Part shown: positions 44,636 to 54,896 of the stretch, piece by piece
Layout: each line of letters opens with the position of its first letter
Numbering within the stretch: position 1 is the stretch's first letter
NCBI GenBank assembly: GCA_021779195.1
Contig: JAJYBB010000005.1
Span: 62,001-126,000 of the forward strand
DNA from: Bacteroidota bacterium
Lineage (GTDB): Bacteria > Bacteroidota > Bacteroidia > Bacteroidales > Paludibacteraceae
Length of the DNA stretch: 64,000 nucleotides
Direction: 5' to 3'
The notes under the pieces: generated by a model
What the model saw: the letters and a program-made list of their open reading frames with translations, nothing else
What the model was told of the DNA's origin: nothing
Database searches by the model: none
Translations under genes and position numbers: made by a program

Positions 44636-45172
44636 TCATTTGACCCTGCCACCGCAAACCCAGACTTTGCGGTAATACTTCTCATCTAAATCACTTACAA
44701 TCACTCCTTTTGAAGTAGATGTGTGCAAAAATTTATTATCTTTCAGATAAATACCCACATGGTTGATATCCGGATTTGATATGGATCTACCCATGGTATT
44801 AAAAAAAACCAAATCTCCTTCCTTTAACCTCAACCTGCCTATTCTTATACAATTTTTATGCAATATACTTGCTGAATTGCGTTCAATAATTTTATGATAA
44901 ACGGTTTTATATAGAAAATATACCAAATACGAACAATCCGTTCCGTCATGGGTAGTACCGCCATCCACATGCGGGACGTGCAACCACCATGCTGCTTCTC
45001 TGAAAAGGGCCTCATTATCTTTTCTCTCCATTTTCAGACCCAAGGTTTTATAGATTTCTGTGGACTGATTAATTTTAATGCGCCGCGTAGTGCTGCAACC
45101 GAAAAGCAGAATTAGGAAACTCCAAAGAAGTAACCAACGATACTGAATCAATATATGGGTGGATACCCTCAT
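44636..45172 (-). CDS. NlpC/P60-family cell-wall peptidase lipoprotein
   Basis: A 178-residue lipoprotein (lipobox LLFGC, Cys26) with a C40 peptidase domain: catalytic Cys80 in GTDCSYLV, His138 in NHVGIYL and a third polar residue at His150 (KFLHTSTSKGV). It cleaves peptidoglycan stem peptides, typically D-gamma-Glu to diamino acid bonds. Small, single-domain; no SH3b domain. Convergent with the glycosidase gene, 30 bp apart. A candidate promoter (TACTTTTG, minus strand 45304-45311) lies 130 bp upstream. Confidence 0.92.
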   Translation of the reverse strand: MRVSTHILIQYRWLLLWSFLILLFGCSTTRRIKINQSTEIYKTLGLKMERKDNEALFREAAWWLHVPHVDGGTTHDGTDCSYLVYFLYKTVYHKIIERNSASILHKNCIRIGRLRLKEGDLVFFNTMGRSISNPDINHVGIYLKDNKFLHTSTSKGVIVSDLDEKYYRKVWVCGGRVK

Positions 45173-45805
45173 GTAAATCTGGATTATTGATTACAGTTGT
45201 CCTCAAGCAATCGAATGCCAGTTTCCAACCTGTTGAAAATCTGAACAAGAAATAGGATTAATGATTCAAAATTTTAGATAGTCAAACCATTTGTGTAACA
45301 GCACAAAAGTAAATAATTTTTATGAAAAAGTTACTCCCCCCTTTTTTAAAGATTGAAATAAGATTCAGGTTTTTTAATTTTCAGAAAATTCAGAAACAGT
45401 TGGTATGCAATTCTAAGAATTTTTTTAAGAATTTGGGAATCGATTGTAAAAAAATTAATTAATAGACTTTTGTAAAGAAAATGGTGAAATTGAGGGATGA
45501 CTGATCGATTATTTCCAGTTGGTTCGGTTGACATATTCATATCTTCCTTGATCAACATATTGAAATCGGTATGTGATAAACCAGCCATTGTATCCTTATA
45601 ATTTAGGAATTGAGAATCTTATTGGAACAGGTGTCTTGATTGGTGGTATGGGAAGCAGTCTTTCTACATCTTGGTAATATTCTGTTCGAATTAAAATTAA
45701 TGAAACAAATTGATAATTAGCCTGTTTTTTTATGTTTGCAAATTTTAAAACAAATCTTATTATGGAGAAAATCAAATGTGTCCTCCAAGCTCAGTTCACT
45801 TCAAA
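45173..45805. other. Interval without a convincing gene
   Basis: Holds the likely promoter of the NlpC/P60 gene (45304-45311, minus). A short plus-strand frame near 45555-45655 reads YPYNLGIENLIGTGVLIGG and ends SSLSTSW; it starts after a stop codon and may be a remnant of a lost gene. Confidence 0.4.
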
Positions 45806-45835
45806 AAAGGAGAATGCCATTTGACATTCTCCTTT
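45803..45835 (-). terminator. Terminator of the TonB receptor gene
   Basis: AAAGGAGAATG (45806-45816) pairs with CATTCTCCTTT (45825-45835), 8-nt loop; on the minus strand it is followed by TTTTTTGA. It lies 25 bp after the receptor stop codon. Confidence 0.9.
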
Positions 45836-45859
45836 ACATATAAAATATTTGAATTATCT

Positions 45860-48800
45860 TTAGAACGTTACTCTCAAACCGATCTGACCGTGCCAGCGGC
45901 TTAAGAAATCGCTTACGTACACTTGTCCACCCTGATAGGAATAGGTTGGAACCTGATTTCCATTTGCATCAGCTGTTAGTTTAGTTACTTTCAGCGGAGA
46001 CACATTATAGGCGCTTGAATATACAGTTCCCCAGTTGTGGTTAATCAAATTTCCTACATTCATTACATCAAATGTCAACGAGATTTTTTCACCCTTGTTC
46101 TTCAGATAGAAAAAATCTTCGGCCAAATGAAGATCGAAATGATTTTCCCACGGAGCGCTGTTGGAATAACGGGGTGCATACATTCCGCGATGATTTTTGG
46201 CATATGAATCACCAGCAATCCAGTTGGCAAAATTTGTTTTGTCGCTGGCGTTTGCAAATGTCATTTTATCCAATTCAGCTGTTGTTGGGATGTATAATTC
46301 CGAGTTACCATACTGTCCGTCATTGTTGAAATCGGACGATTCATTCATGGTTAAACAGTAACGCATTCCGTTTGCTCCGTTGTAAATCAACGAAACAACT
46401 GTTGCTAAACGTCCGTTGGCATATTTCGGAGTAGTGTAGGTAGCCGAAGCCAATACCCGGTTTGGAACATCAAATATTGAATAAGAGAGTTCATTCGGAT
46501 CATTCGGGTTGATGGAATAATTGTACTTCCAGTTGGAGGAAGCAATCGAGCTTGTTCCATCATTCACAGAATAAGCGTGTCCAAACGTATAACTTGCCAT
46601 CAGGTCAAGACCGAAATTAAAGCTCTTTTCCAATTTGGCACTTAAAGCATAAGTGTACCCTTTGTCGGTATTTTTTAAATTAATAATTGCAAAATAGCTG
46701 CCCGGATTTCTCGAAAAATAGGTAGTTGCCGAGTTGGCATCGTCTGTACTTACAGCATACACTTTTTTACCGTTATCAGTCAGGGCAAGGTTTTGGAACA
46801 AAACATTATTCATTGTTTTGGAGAACAATCCTTCGAGCGTCATTTTAACATTACCAGGTAATACTTGTTCCAGAGCCAAATTTGAACGGAATACCTGCGG
46901 ATATTTGAAGTCTTTGGATATCGTATTGATAGTAGGTTTCGATGCTGTACCTGAGGCTGAGTTCATTGCAGCAACTGGATCGTTTTTATACGTGGCAAAT
47001 GAGGGTACATTACTCGAAATAGTTGTACCTTTCATTTCTACCCCTGTATTGCTCCAAATATTTGATAACCAGACAAAAGGCACACGTCCTGTGAAAAGTC
47101 CTGTACCACCACGAACCAACGTTTTGTGGCTATCGTCGGTATACCAGCGAAATCCAACGCGGGGTGATACCATGACTTTTGGAGAAGGTGCATCGCCAAC
47201 TTTCACGCCATAGGTAGTTGAGTAGATACTGGCATTGAATTCGGGATTAACTGTTGGTGAACCGAAGGACATTGGCATATCGAAACGAATGCCGTAATTC
47301 AGGTTAAAATTATTCGAAACATTCCATTTATCCTGCGCATAAACGCCAAATTCGGCGGCATTCACTGTTGCCGCCCATTTGTATGAACCCGTCAAGTTAT
47401 AATCTGAAAATTGATACGCGAACTGATACGCTTTGTCATTCAGGAAATCGTTCAATGAATTGTAGGAATATGCTCCGTTACTTGCCGGAATAAACAGGTT
47501 ATACATTCGATATATTTCATTGTGTGTTCCAAATGTCAGCGAATGGTCACCCATATACCATGAAAGATTGTCTTCAATCGTATAAATATCCTGATCCAAA
47601 CGATTTGCACCTGAGTAATATTCCGTACCAATATTAACGTTGACACTTCCGGTGCTCCATTTGTTAGTTGTGGTATTAAAGGTTCCGCCAAGATTTTTAA
47701 TAAAAATATTTGGTCCCTGATAAGCAACATTACGATTGTCGCGCACAAAAGTAACTCCGGCACGTGCTTCGTTGTACAACAAATTGCTGATGTGTGAGTT
47801 CAACTCAGCCACAAATGAATTGGTCAGGTCAGTGATTCTGTATCCACTATTATTAAAATAGTAGCTTTTTGCACCAGAGCCATTAATATCTTTATAGGAG
47901 CTGTTCAGTTGATAGCGGAAAGCAAATTTATTGTTCTGGTCAATGTTCCAGTCGATGCGTCCCAATGCAGATAATCCCTGGGTGTTCAGATTTCTTTTTC
48001 CATAGGTATCGGTGAAACCTGTTAATGAAGCATATCTGTCAGCTACAGCCTTTGCTTCCGCTGTCGAAATATAAGCGGGGATATAGCCGGGATAGTAGCT
48101 CGAGGGGTAAGAATCGTATTTGTATTCCACGCTGGCAAAGAAGAATAATTTATCTTTGATAATCGGGCCTCCGAAAGTGAATCCGGCTGTTTGAGTCGAT
48201 TCCTGCGTGAGTCTTGAGATGGTATCTTTCACCTGGCTCCAGTTGCTGTACATGTTTTGGTCGGTATAATAACCGTAAGCCGAACCTTTAAACTTATTGG
48301 TCCCCGATTTGGTAATGGCGTTGATGCCTCCACCGGTAAATCCACTCTGACGAACGTCGAACGGAGAAACAACCACCTGAATTTCCTGAATGGCATCTAA
48401 TGAAATGGGGTTGGCACCCGTTTGTCCACCATTGGTTCCCGAACTTGCCAGTCCGAATACGTCATTACTTACCACCCCATCAATCTGGAACGAGTTGTAA
48501 CGGTTGTTGGACCCGGCTATGGATATACCTCCGATTTTGGGAGAGGATACCAAGGGCGAAAGTTTTGCAATGTCATAAATGTTGCGATCGACTGTTGGAG
48601 TATTGGCAATTTGTTGAGCATTAAAGTTGCTAGCAGCACCACCGGCAGCATTTTTAACTCCTACATTGGCACTTACAACCACTTCATTTAATTGTTTTGC
48701 AGATTCTTTTAATAATGCATCAAAGGTAGATGTTTCACCAAGTGCAAGTTGAACATCAGTAAATTCAACTTTGTTGTAACCAATATAAGAAATTACAATC

Positions 48801-49033
48801 TTGTACGGACCACCTACGCGCATACCTTGTATAAAATAACGTCCTTTTACGTTTGTAACTGCTCCATAAGTAGTTCCCGAAGGAATATGTGTGGCAATAA
48901 TGGTTGCGCCCAAAACAGCCTCTCCATCTGTAAAAACTTTACCACTGATTGCCGAAGTGGTAACTTGTGCATTTAAAATTGAAGTAATTGACAATAGTAA
49001 TGCAAAAACTACATACTTTAATTTTCTAATCAT
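45860..49033 (-). CDS. Oar-like TonB-dependent outer-membrane receptor
   Basis: A 1057-residue protein from the Met at 49033 (MIRKLKYVVFALLLSITSILNAQ, a clean signal peptide); an upstream in-frame start at 49111 is less likely. An N-terminal carboxypeptidase-regulatory-like domain (about 28-115: AISGKVFTDGEAVLGATIIA to FDALLKES) is followed by a plug (EVVVSANVGVKN onward; FQIDGVVSNDVFGL) and a long beta barrel ending HGQIGLRVTF. No SusD partner follows, and the plug is of the Oar/OmpA-related type rather than classical SusC. Ligand unknown; the pectin genes upstream make an oligosaccharide possible but not shown. Confidence 0.88.
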   Translation of the reverse strand: MIRKLKYVVFALLLSITSILNAQVTTSAISGKVFTDGEAVLGATIIATHIPSGTTYGAVTNVKGRYFIQGMRVGGPYKIVISYIGYNKVEFTDVQLALGETSTFDALLKESAKQLNEVVVSANVGVKNAAGGAASNFNAQQIANTPTVDRNIYDIAKLSPLVSSPKIGGISIAGSNNRYNSFQIDGVVSNDVFGLASSGTNGGQTGANPISLDAIQEIQVVVSPFDVRQSGFTGGGINAITKSGTNKFKGSAYGYYTDQNMYSNWSQVKDTISRLTQESTQTAGFTFGGPIIKDKLFFFASVEYKYDSYPSSYYPGYIPAYISTAEAKAVADRYASLTGFTDTYGKRNLNTQGLSALGRIDWNIDQNNKFAFRYQLNSSYKDINGSGAKSYYFNNSGYRITDLTNSFVAELNSHISNLLYNEARAGVTFVRDNRNVAYQGPNIFIKNLGGTFNTTTNKWSTGSVNVNIGTEYYSGANRLDQDIYTIEDNLSWYMGDHSLTFGTHNEIYRMYNLFIPASNGAYSYNSLNDFLNDKAYQFAYQFSDYNLTGSYKWAATVNAAEFGVYAQDKWNVSNNFNLNYGIRFDMPMSFGSPTVNPEFNASIYSTTYGVKVGDAPSPKVMVSPRVGFRWYTDDSHKTLVRGGTGLFTGRVPFVWLSNIWSNTGVEMKGTTISSNVPSFATYKNDPVAAMNSASGTASKPTINTISKDFKYPQVFRSNLALEQVLPGNVKMTLEGLFSKTMNNVLFQNLALTDNGKKVYAVSTDDANSATTYFSRNPGSYFAIINLKNTDKGYTYALSAKLEKSFNFGLDLMASYTFGHAYSVNDGTSSIASSNWKYNYSINPNDPNELSYSIFDVPNRVLASATYTTPKYANGRLATVVSLIYNGANGMRYCLTMNESSDFNNDGQYGNSELYIPTTAELDKMTFANASDKTNFANWIAGDSYAKNHRGMYAPRYSNSAPWENHFDLHLAEDFFYLKNKGEKISLTFDVMNVGNLINHNWGTVYSSAYNVSPLKVTKLTADANGNQVPTYSYQGGQVYVSDFLSRWHGQIGLRVTF

Positions 49034-49693
49034 AAAATTGTTGTTTTTCGTTAATAATGGTGTTAATAATATATATGCTGAATTTAATATTGAATCATAT
49101 TTAAGTTTCATACGTTGCTTTAGATTTCTTATTTTTAAGAATTAATTAAACGTAGAATTCATTTTTTTTAATATAATGGGATCAAAAATAATAATTTTCT
49201 TTGATGAATAATCATCGCTTTGATGAATATTTATAGATTTTTTTGACAATAGTTTGTAAATGAATAGGTTGAAATTTTCCAATTTGTAAAGAATGATATT
49301 TTATTCAAAATTGATGCAAATATAACATATGATTGTTTCAATTATATTTCAATTTCGATAAACTTATCAACAATTTCATTAATATTTTTTGGCTGATTTC
49401 TAAAAATGATTTTTTATTGTTGATTAGATAATGATAAATTTAATATAATGTTCGTGTTTTATTTCTAAATCATTATTTTAAACCTCAATTCAATTTTAAT
49501 TTGTTATTTAAAATATGCGAATGTCCATTAATGTGAGTATGATAACACATCAATATCGATGAATTTTGTTTGACTGTATATATATTTTAGCAGAATAACC
49601 GATGTTGGATGTTCTGAATAATTTAATTACTTTTGTTTACTCATTTTCCCGATTAATATTAACCATTAACAGTATTAACATAGTTTCGATATA
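49034..49693. promoter_or_regulatory. Long divergent region between the TonB receptor and mfd
   Basis: Minus-strand box TATTTTTG (49190-49183) with CCCATTATATTAAA just downstream (49180-49167) serves the receptor, giving a leader of about 145 nt. Plus-strand box TACTTTTG at 49628-49635 serves mfd. A partial copy of TTTAATATAATG is at 49439-49450. Otherwise AT-rich, nothing else seen. Confidence 0.5.
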
Positions 49694-52600
49694 TTGAATC
49701 TTTCTGACTTTCAACAACTTTACGCCTTACATCCTCAAGTTGAAGCACTTGTAAGTTGGGCTTCTACACATGAACCAAATCTACAAATTTCCGGTTTAAG
49801 TGGATCTTCATTATCTTTAGTAGCAGCAACTGCATTCAAAAAATTAGTTCACACACATTTATTCGTTTTAAACGAAGTTGATGAAGCTGCTTATTTGTAT
49901 CATGATTTAAAGCAATTGCTTTCAACTGATGATGTATTTTTCTTTCCTTCATCGTTTAAAAAAGCCATCAAACTTTCACAGTTAGATACTGCAAACGAGA
50001 TTTTACGGACTGAAGTGCTCAATCGCTTGGTGAATACACCAAAACCTTGTATAATTGTTACTTATCCTGAATCGTTGATGCAAAAGGTAGTTTCGGCCAA
50101 GCAAATGCAATCGCAAATGCTGCGCATGCAAGTGGGTGATAATTTGGGTATCGATTTTGTGGTTGAGGTATTACAATCCTATCATTTTGAGCGGGTTGAT
50201 TTTGTTTATGAACCAGGACAATATGCTATTCGTGGAAGCATTGTTGATATCTTTTCGTTTGCAAATGAAATGCCGTATCGTTGCGACTTTTTCGGGGATG
50301 AAGTAGAAACAATTCGATTATTTGATATTGAGTCGCAACTTTCAAGAGATAAGCAAACGGAGATTATTATTATTCCTGATTTTCAGTTGGATAATTTGTC
50401 TTCTCATGTGCCATTTTGGGAATATTTGCCCAAAAATTGCTGGATCAGTTTTATGAATCTTGGATTTGTTCAACTTCGTATCAATCAATTATATGATGAG
50501 GCTTTGATTAAAGCCAACGAATCGGAAGTAAGAACACCAACTTTGCATCATATGCTGATTACTGGAACAGACATAAACAATGTTTTAGCTTCATTTCGGA
50601 TTCTTGAATGGTGCGAAAAATCTTTTCTTAAAAATAACACAGTTGTACAGTTTAATACATCGCCGCAATCAATTTTTCATAAAAATTTTGATTTGATAGC
50701 CGATAATTTCAAACAAATGTCCGCACAGGGTTATCATTTGTACATTATGAGTGATAGTGTGAAACAAACTGACCGTATTACGGCAATATTTGCCGATCGC
50801 AATGATAATATTGAATTTCAACCGATAAAAAACACCTTGCATGAAGGATTTATTGACCACGATTTATCGATATTATGTTATACGGATCATCAAATTTTTG
50901 ATCGTTTTCACAAATATCAACTTCGAAATGATCGTGCTAGATTAGGAAAAGTTGTAATGACTTTAAAGGAGTTAAATCAATTTCAAATTGGCGATTATCT
51001 GGTACATGTTGATCATGGTGTAGGAATTTTCGGTGGATTAGTCAGAACCAACGTGAATGGTAAAATGCAGGAAATGGTGAAATTAGTCTATAGAGATGAT
51101 GATATTATCTTTGTCAGTATTCATTCTTTACATCGTATATCAAAATACAAAGGAAAAGAAGGTGAGCCACCTAAGATCAATAAATTAGGCTCCGGTGCTT
51201 GGGAACGATTGAAGGAGCGAACGAAAACCAAAGTGAAAGATATTGCCCGTGAGCTGATTAAACTTTATGCCAAACGCAAAGCGGAATCCGGTTTTAGTTA
51301 CTCGCCCGACAGCTATTTGCAGCAAGAATTGGAAGCATCGTTTGTTTATGAGGATACTCCAGATCAAATAAAAGCGACGGCAGATTTAAAAAAAGATATG
51401 GAATCGACGCTTCCGATGGACCGGTTGATATGTGGTGACGTGGGTTTTGGCAAAACCGAAGTTGCTATTCGGGCTGCATTTAAAGCAGTTACTGATGGAA
51501 AACAAGTGGCGGTGCTTGTACCTACAACCGTTTTAGCATTACAACATTATAATACATTCAGGGAAAGATTAAAAGATTTTCCCTGTACGGTGGAATATCT
51601 CAGCAGAGCACGAAGCACGAAGCAAATAGGTGATTTACTTCAACGACTTACAGAAGGAAAGATTGATATTGTGATCGGCACTCACAAACTGGTAGGAAAA
51701 AATGTGAAGTTTCATGATTTAGGATTGCTTATTATCGATGAGGAGCAAAAATTTGGAGTTTCGGTCAAAGAAAGATTAAAACAGCTGAAAATCAATGTCG
51801 ACACATTAACACTGACAGCTACACCAATTCCACGCACCCTTCAATTTTCATTATTGGGTGCCCGTGATTTATCGATTATTAATACGCCGCCACCAAATCG
51901 TTATCCTGTTCAAACGGAAATTCATACATTTGATGAAGATGTAATCCGCGAAGCTATTCAGTTAGAAATGAATCGGAACGGACAAGTGTTTTTTGTAAAT
52001 AATCGGATTCAGAATATTTACTCTATCGAAAATTTAATCAGGCGATTGGTACCGGGTTGTCGTGTAGTGGTTGGACACGGGCAAATGCCGGCTGAAAAGT
52101 TGGAGGAAGTGATTGTTGATTTTATCAATTATGAATACGACGTGCTCGTAGCTACAACCATTATTGAATCAGGGATAGATATTCCGAATGTAAATACGAT
52201 TATTGTAAATAGTTCACATAACTTCGGTTTAAGCGATTTACATCAATTGCGCGGTAGGGTTGGTCGAAGTAACCGTAAAGCATATTGTTATTTGCTGGCT
52301 CCGGAATTAAGCTTATTGACTTCGGATGCGCGGCGTCGATTACAAGCCATAGAAACATTTTCGGAACTTGGCAGCGGATTTAATATTTCAATGCAGGATT
52401 TGGATATTCGTGGTGCAGGGAATCTTCTCGGGTCCGAACAAAGTGGTTTCATTGCAGATTTGGGCTACGAAACTTATCAGAAAATTCTGAACGAAGCAGT
52501 GCATGAATTGAAGGATGAGGAATTTGCTGATTTATATGCTGATCAACGGGATGAAAAATCTGATTCAAAAGCTTTTGTTACTGATTGTCAGGTTGATACT

Positions 52601-53029
52601 GATTTGGAAATTATGTTTTCGGCTGAGTACATTGAAAATGTTTCAGAACGAATCAGTTTGTACAGAGAGTTAGATAATATTGAAACTGAAGCTGAATTAG
52701 TTGCATTTGTGGAGCGCTTAGAAGATCGTTTTGGAAAAATTCCTTCTCAAGCTCAAAGCCTTATTTTGGTTGTTCGTCTTCGCTGGCTTGCAATGCGCTT
52801 TGGTGTTGAAAAGTTAGTGTTGAAAAATGAACGAATGACGGCATTTTTAGTTTCAAATCCACAGTCCATATATTATCAGTCAGAAACCTTCGGAAAAGTT
52901 CTGCGATTTATGACAACTCATCCGCGTCGATGTCAACTTCGGGATCAAAACCATCGCCGTTCAGTGATATTCAATGATGTACAATCAATTGAAAAAGCAT
53001 TTGAAATTTTTAAAGAAATTGAAAGGTAG
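49694..53029 (+). CDS. mfd: Transcription-repair coupling factor Mfd
   Basis: A 1111-residue protein with a TTG start (no in-frame ATG between it and the upstream stop, and the N-terminus NLSDFQQLYALHPQVEAL is at the usual place). Order: UvrB-homology region (1-330, SIVDIFSFANEMPYRCDFFGDEVE), RNA-polymerase-interacting domain (about 430-500, GDYLVHVDHGVGIFGG), RecG-like helicase with Walker A GDVGFGKTE (about 579-587), DEEQ box, TATPIPRTL, and the C-terminal TRCF domain. It removes stalled RNA polymerase and recruits UvrA. Confidence 0.97.
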   Translation: MNLSDFQQLYALHPQVEALVSWASTHEPNLQISGLSGSSLSLVAATAFKKLVHTHLFVLNEVDEAAYLYHDLKQLLSTDDVFFFPSSFKKAIKLSQLDTANEILRTEVLNRLVNTPKPCIIVTYPESLMQKVVSAKQMQSQMLRMQVGDNLGIDFVVEVLQSYHFERVDFVYEPGQYAIRGSIVDIFSFANEMPYRCDFFGDEVETIRLFDIESQLSRDKQTEIIIIPDFQLDNLSSHVPFWEYLPKNCWISFMNLGFVQLRINQLYDEALIKANESEVRTPTLHHMLITGTDINNVLASFRILEWCEKSFLKNNTVVQFNTSPQSIFHKNFDLIADNFKQMSAQGYHLYIMSDSVKQTDRITAIFADRNDNIEFQPIKNTLHEGFIDHDLSILCYTDHQIFDRFHKYQLRNDRARLGKVVMTLKELNQFQIGDYLVHVDHGVGIFGGLVRTNVNGKMQEMVKLVYRDDDIIFVSIHSLHRISKYKGKEGEPPKINKLGSGAWERLKERTKTKVKDIARELIKLYAKRKAESGFSYSPDSYLQQELEASFVYEDTPDQIKATADLKKDMESTLPMDRLICGDVGFGKTEVAIRAAFKAVTDGKQVAVLVPTTVLALQHYNTFRERLKDFPCTVEYLSRARSTKQIGDLLQRLTEGKIDIVIGTHKLVGKNVKFHDLGLLIIDEEQKFGVSVKERLKQLKINVDTLTLTATPIPRTLQFSLLGARDLSIINTPPPNRYPVQTEIHTFDEDVIREAIQLEMNRNGQVFFVNNRIQNIYSIENLIRRLVPGCRVVVGHGQMPAEKLEEVIVDFINYEYDVLVATTIIESGIDIPNVNTIIVNSSHNFGLSDLHQLRGRVGRSNRKAYCYLLAPELSLLTSDARRRLQAIETFSELGSGFNISMQDLDIRGAGNLLGSEQSGFIADLGYETYQKILNEAVHELKDEEFADLYADQRDEKSDSKAFVTDCQVDTDLEIMFSAEYIENVSERISLYRELDNIETEAELVAFVERLEDRFGKIPSQAQSLILVVRLRWLAMRFGVEKLVLKNERMTAFLVSNPQSIYYQSETFGKVLRFMTTHPRRCQLRDQNHRRSVIFNDVQSIEKAFEIFKEIER

Positions 53030-53061
53030 GTTTTTGAATTACCATGGAGAGTGAAAAAAAT

Positions 53062-53264
53062 GAAAAAACCGCATTGTCATTAGTTGAGAAAACTCCTATA
53101 AATAGGATTTGAGGGGTTTGCTTTCTTTGTAATCTGCCGTCCACAAGGGATACCCCTAAGGGTGCAGCCCGCCATTGAAAACCGAACTTTCCTCGTTAAT
53201 TTTTTAATGTTGAGTTTTCCAATCTCAGTACAATGCGGTTCGTTTCTTAACTGATGCAAATATA
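53062..53264 (-). ncRNA. ssrS: 6S-like regulatory RNA with its promoter
   Basis: Transcribed on the minus strand from about 53250 to about 53062, roughly 190 nt. The -7 box TATATTTG is at 53264-53257. The ends pair: AACCGCATTGT near the 5' end with ACAATGCGGTT just before TTTTTT and a second T-run, a terminator built into the closing stem. Inside, GGAAAACTC pairs with GAGTTTTCT, and a central GGCGGGCTGCACCC region makes the apical part. One long interrupted hairpin of this size is how 6S RNA looks; it would bind housekeeping RNA polymerase. It is too short for RNase P or tmRNA. Identification is by structure, not alignment. Confidence 0.6.
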
Positions 53265-53492
53265 CTGCTATTTTTCAATTTAAATTCAGTTATCAATGAA
53301 ATTATTAGTTAAATCATTGTTTTTTTGTAATTTTTGATGCAATCAATATTTTAATATAAGATTAAGACGTTGAATGACAAATAAAAACAAAATTTCAATA
53401 TTAACTAATTACAGGGATTTGTTCATTTTATTTTTCCGTAATCAGTTTTCTAAAAAACTTGGATAAAATTTTCGCAATTAAAAGAAAATATC

Positions 53493-53500
53493 TACTTTTG
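53493..53500 (+). promoter_or_regulatory. Promoter of the TPR membrane protein gene
   Basis: TACTTTTG matches TAnnTTTG; transcription would start near 53506, leaving a leader of about 45 nt to the ATG at 53552. Confidence 0.6.
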
Positions 53501-53551
53501 CAACACTGTAAGAAATTAATTTACAAAATTGAATTTATAACACCCTATTTT

Positions 53552-54229
53552 ATGTCGAAAAAACCAAATCAAAAACACGACGAGTTAGAAAATGTTGAAC
53601 ACGCATTATCAGCTTCCGAGCTATTTATTGAAAAATATCAAAAGCAAATTTTAATTACCGTAGGGATCATAGTTTTAATTGTCCTATCTGTATTGTCATT
53701 CCGCAATTTTTACTTACAACCCCGCGAAATAGCTGCTGAAAACGAAATGTACAAAGCGCAGGCGTTTTTTGCTGCCGATTCATTTAAAATTGCATTAGAT
53801 GGTAAGTTTGATCAAACGATAGGATTTAAAGAAATTGCTTCGGAATACAGTTTGACTTCTTCGGGTAAACTTGCAGCTGCTTATGCAGGTATATGTTATT
53901 ATAAATTAGGGCAATATGAAGATGCAATCAAATTTTTAACTCAATATGATGGCGATGATAATTACTTTAAAACAACGGTTATTGGACTTACTGGTGATGC
54001 ATATGTCAATTTAGGCGAAAACAATAAAGCATTGAGTTGCTTTAAGAAAGCTGCAGATATGAAAAATAGTGTGTTGAGCCCAATTTATATAAAGAAAGCC
54101 GGTTTGGTTTATGAATTATTAAAACAGCCTACTAATGCTGAAATGGAATATCAATTGATAAAAGATAATTATCCTAAAAGTACAGAAGCTACAGATATTG
54201 ACAAGTATCTGGCACGTGTACAAAAATAA
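53552..54229 (+). CDS. TPR-containing membrane protein
   Basis: A 225-residue protein from the ATG at 53552 (MSKKPNQKHDELENVEHALSASE); the longer frame to 53459 crosses the promoter. A membrane segment follows at about 40-62 (ILITVGIIVLIVLSVLSF), then TPR helices (YAGICYYKLGQYEDAIKFL, LTGDAYVNLGENNKALSCFKKAADM, AGLVYELLKQPTNAEMEY). The layout is like YfgM/Tol-Pal-associated tetratricopeptide proteins that work on envelope protein folding. It precedes ribH, same strand. Confidence 0.85.
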   Translation: MSKKPNQKHDELENVEHALSASELFIEKYQKQILITVGIIVLIVLSVLSFRNFYLQPREIAAENEMYKAQAFFAADSFKIALDGKFDQTIGFKEIASEYSLTSSGKLAAAYAGICYYKLGQYEDAIKFLTQYDGDDNYFKTTVIGLTGDAYVNLGENNKALSCFKKAADMKNSVLSPIYIKKAGLVYELLKQPTNAEMEYQLIKDNYPKSTEATDIDKYLARVQK

Positions 54230-54353
54230 ACATATCCTTTCTCTGAACATAAAGGCTGCTTGCTCATGACGGGAAGTAGCTTTTTTGTTTCGGAAATTCT
54301 TAATCTTTTCATTCATTTTTCGGCTCAACAAATAAATTTTAAATTATACCAAT

Positions 54354-54848
54354 ATGGCAACACGATACCAAAATCTTTCGGAATACAATGCTGAATTGAT
54401 GCCTGATAAAGAAATAGTTAGTGGACAACTTTATGCCATTGCTGTAGCAGACTGGAATCCTCAAATTACGCATACTATGTTACAGGGAGCGATTGACACT
54501 CTACAATTGGTTGGGGTAAAATCTGAGAATATTACCGTTGTTCATGTTCCTGGCACCATTGAATTAACTTTCGCTGCCAAAAAGCTGATTCAAATGGAAA
54601 AATTTAATTCCATTATAGTCATTGGATGCGTAATTCAGGGAGATACACCTCATTTTACCTATGTTTGCCAAAGTGTTACAACAGGTATTACATCCCTGAA
54701 TTTAAGTGAAAATTCATGCCCTGTCATATTTGGCGTGCTCACTACCAATACTCTGCAACAAGCCTTAGACAGGGCAGGAGGCGTACATGGAAATAAGGGC
54801 GTAGAAGCAGCTACAACTGCCGTAAAAATGGCAAATTTTGTTTGGTAA
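54354..54848 (+). CDS. ribH: 6,7-dimethyl-8-ribityllumazine synthase
   Basis: A 164-residue protein of normal length. Conserved parts: ADWNPQITHTMLQGA (substrate pocket, where many homologues have FN), VPGTIELTFAAKKL, IVIGCVIQGDTPHFTYVCQSVTTGI with catalytic His in TPHF, and FGVLTTNTLQQALDRAGG. It condenses ribitylaminouracil with dihydroxybutanone phosphate in riboflavin synthesis. Follows the TPR protein gene by 124 bp. Confidence 0.96.
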   Translation: MATRYQNLSEYNAELMPDKEIVSGQLYAIAVADWNPQITHTMLQGAIDTLQLVGVKSENITVVHVPGTIELTFAAKKLIQMEKFNSIIVIGCVIQGDTPHFTYVCQSVTTGITSLNLSENSCPVIFGVLTTNTLQQALDRAGGVHGNKGVEAATTAVKMANFVW

Positions 54849-54896
54849 ATTCATTTTTTTAATTTATCTTTGCATCGCTTTTTAAGAAAACTTTTG

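Noticed and set aside
45346-45588. Possible 80-residue minus-strand gene
   Set aside because: No recognisable motifs, low-complexity Phe/Leu/Ile-rich tail, and no promoter; probably chance.
54849-54896. Riboswitch or attenuator after ribH
   Set aside because: Only a short AT-rich spacer leading into tRNA-Tyr; no FMN riboswitch pattern is visible near ribH either.
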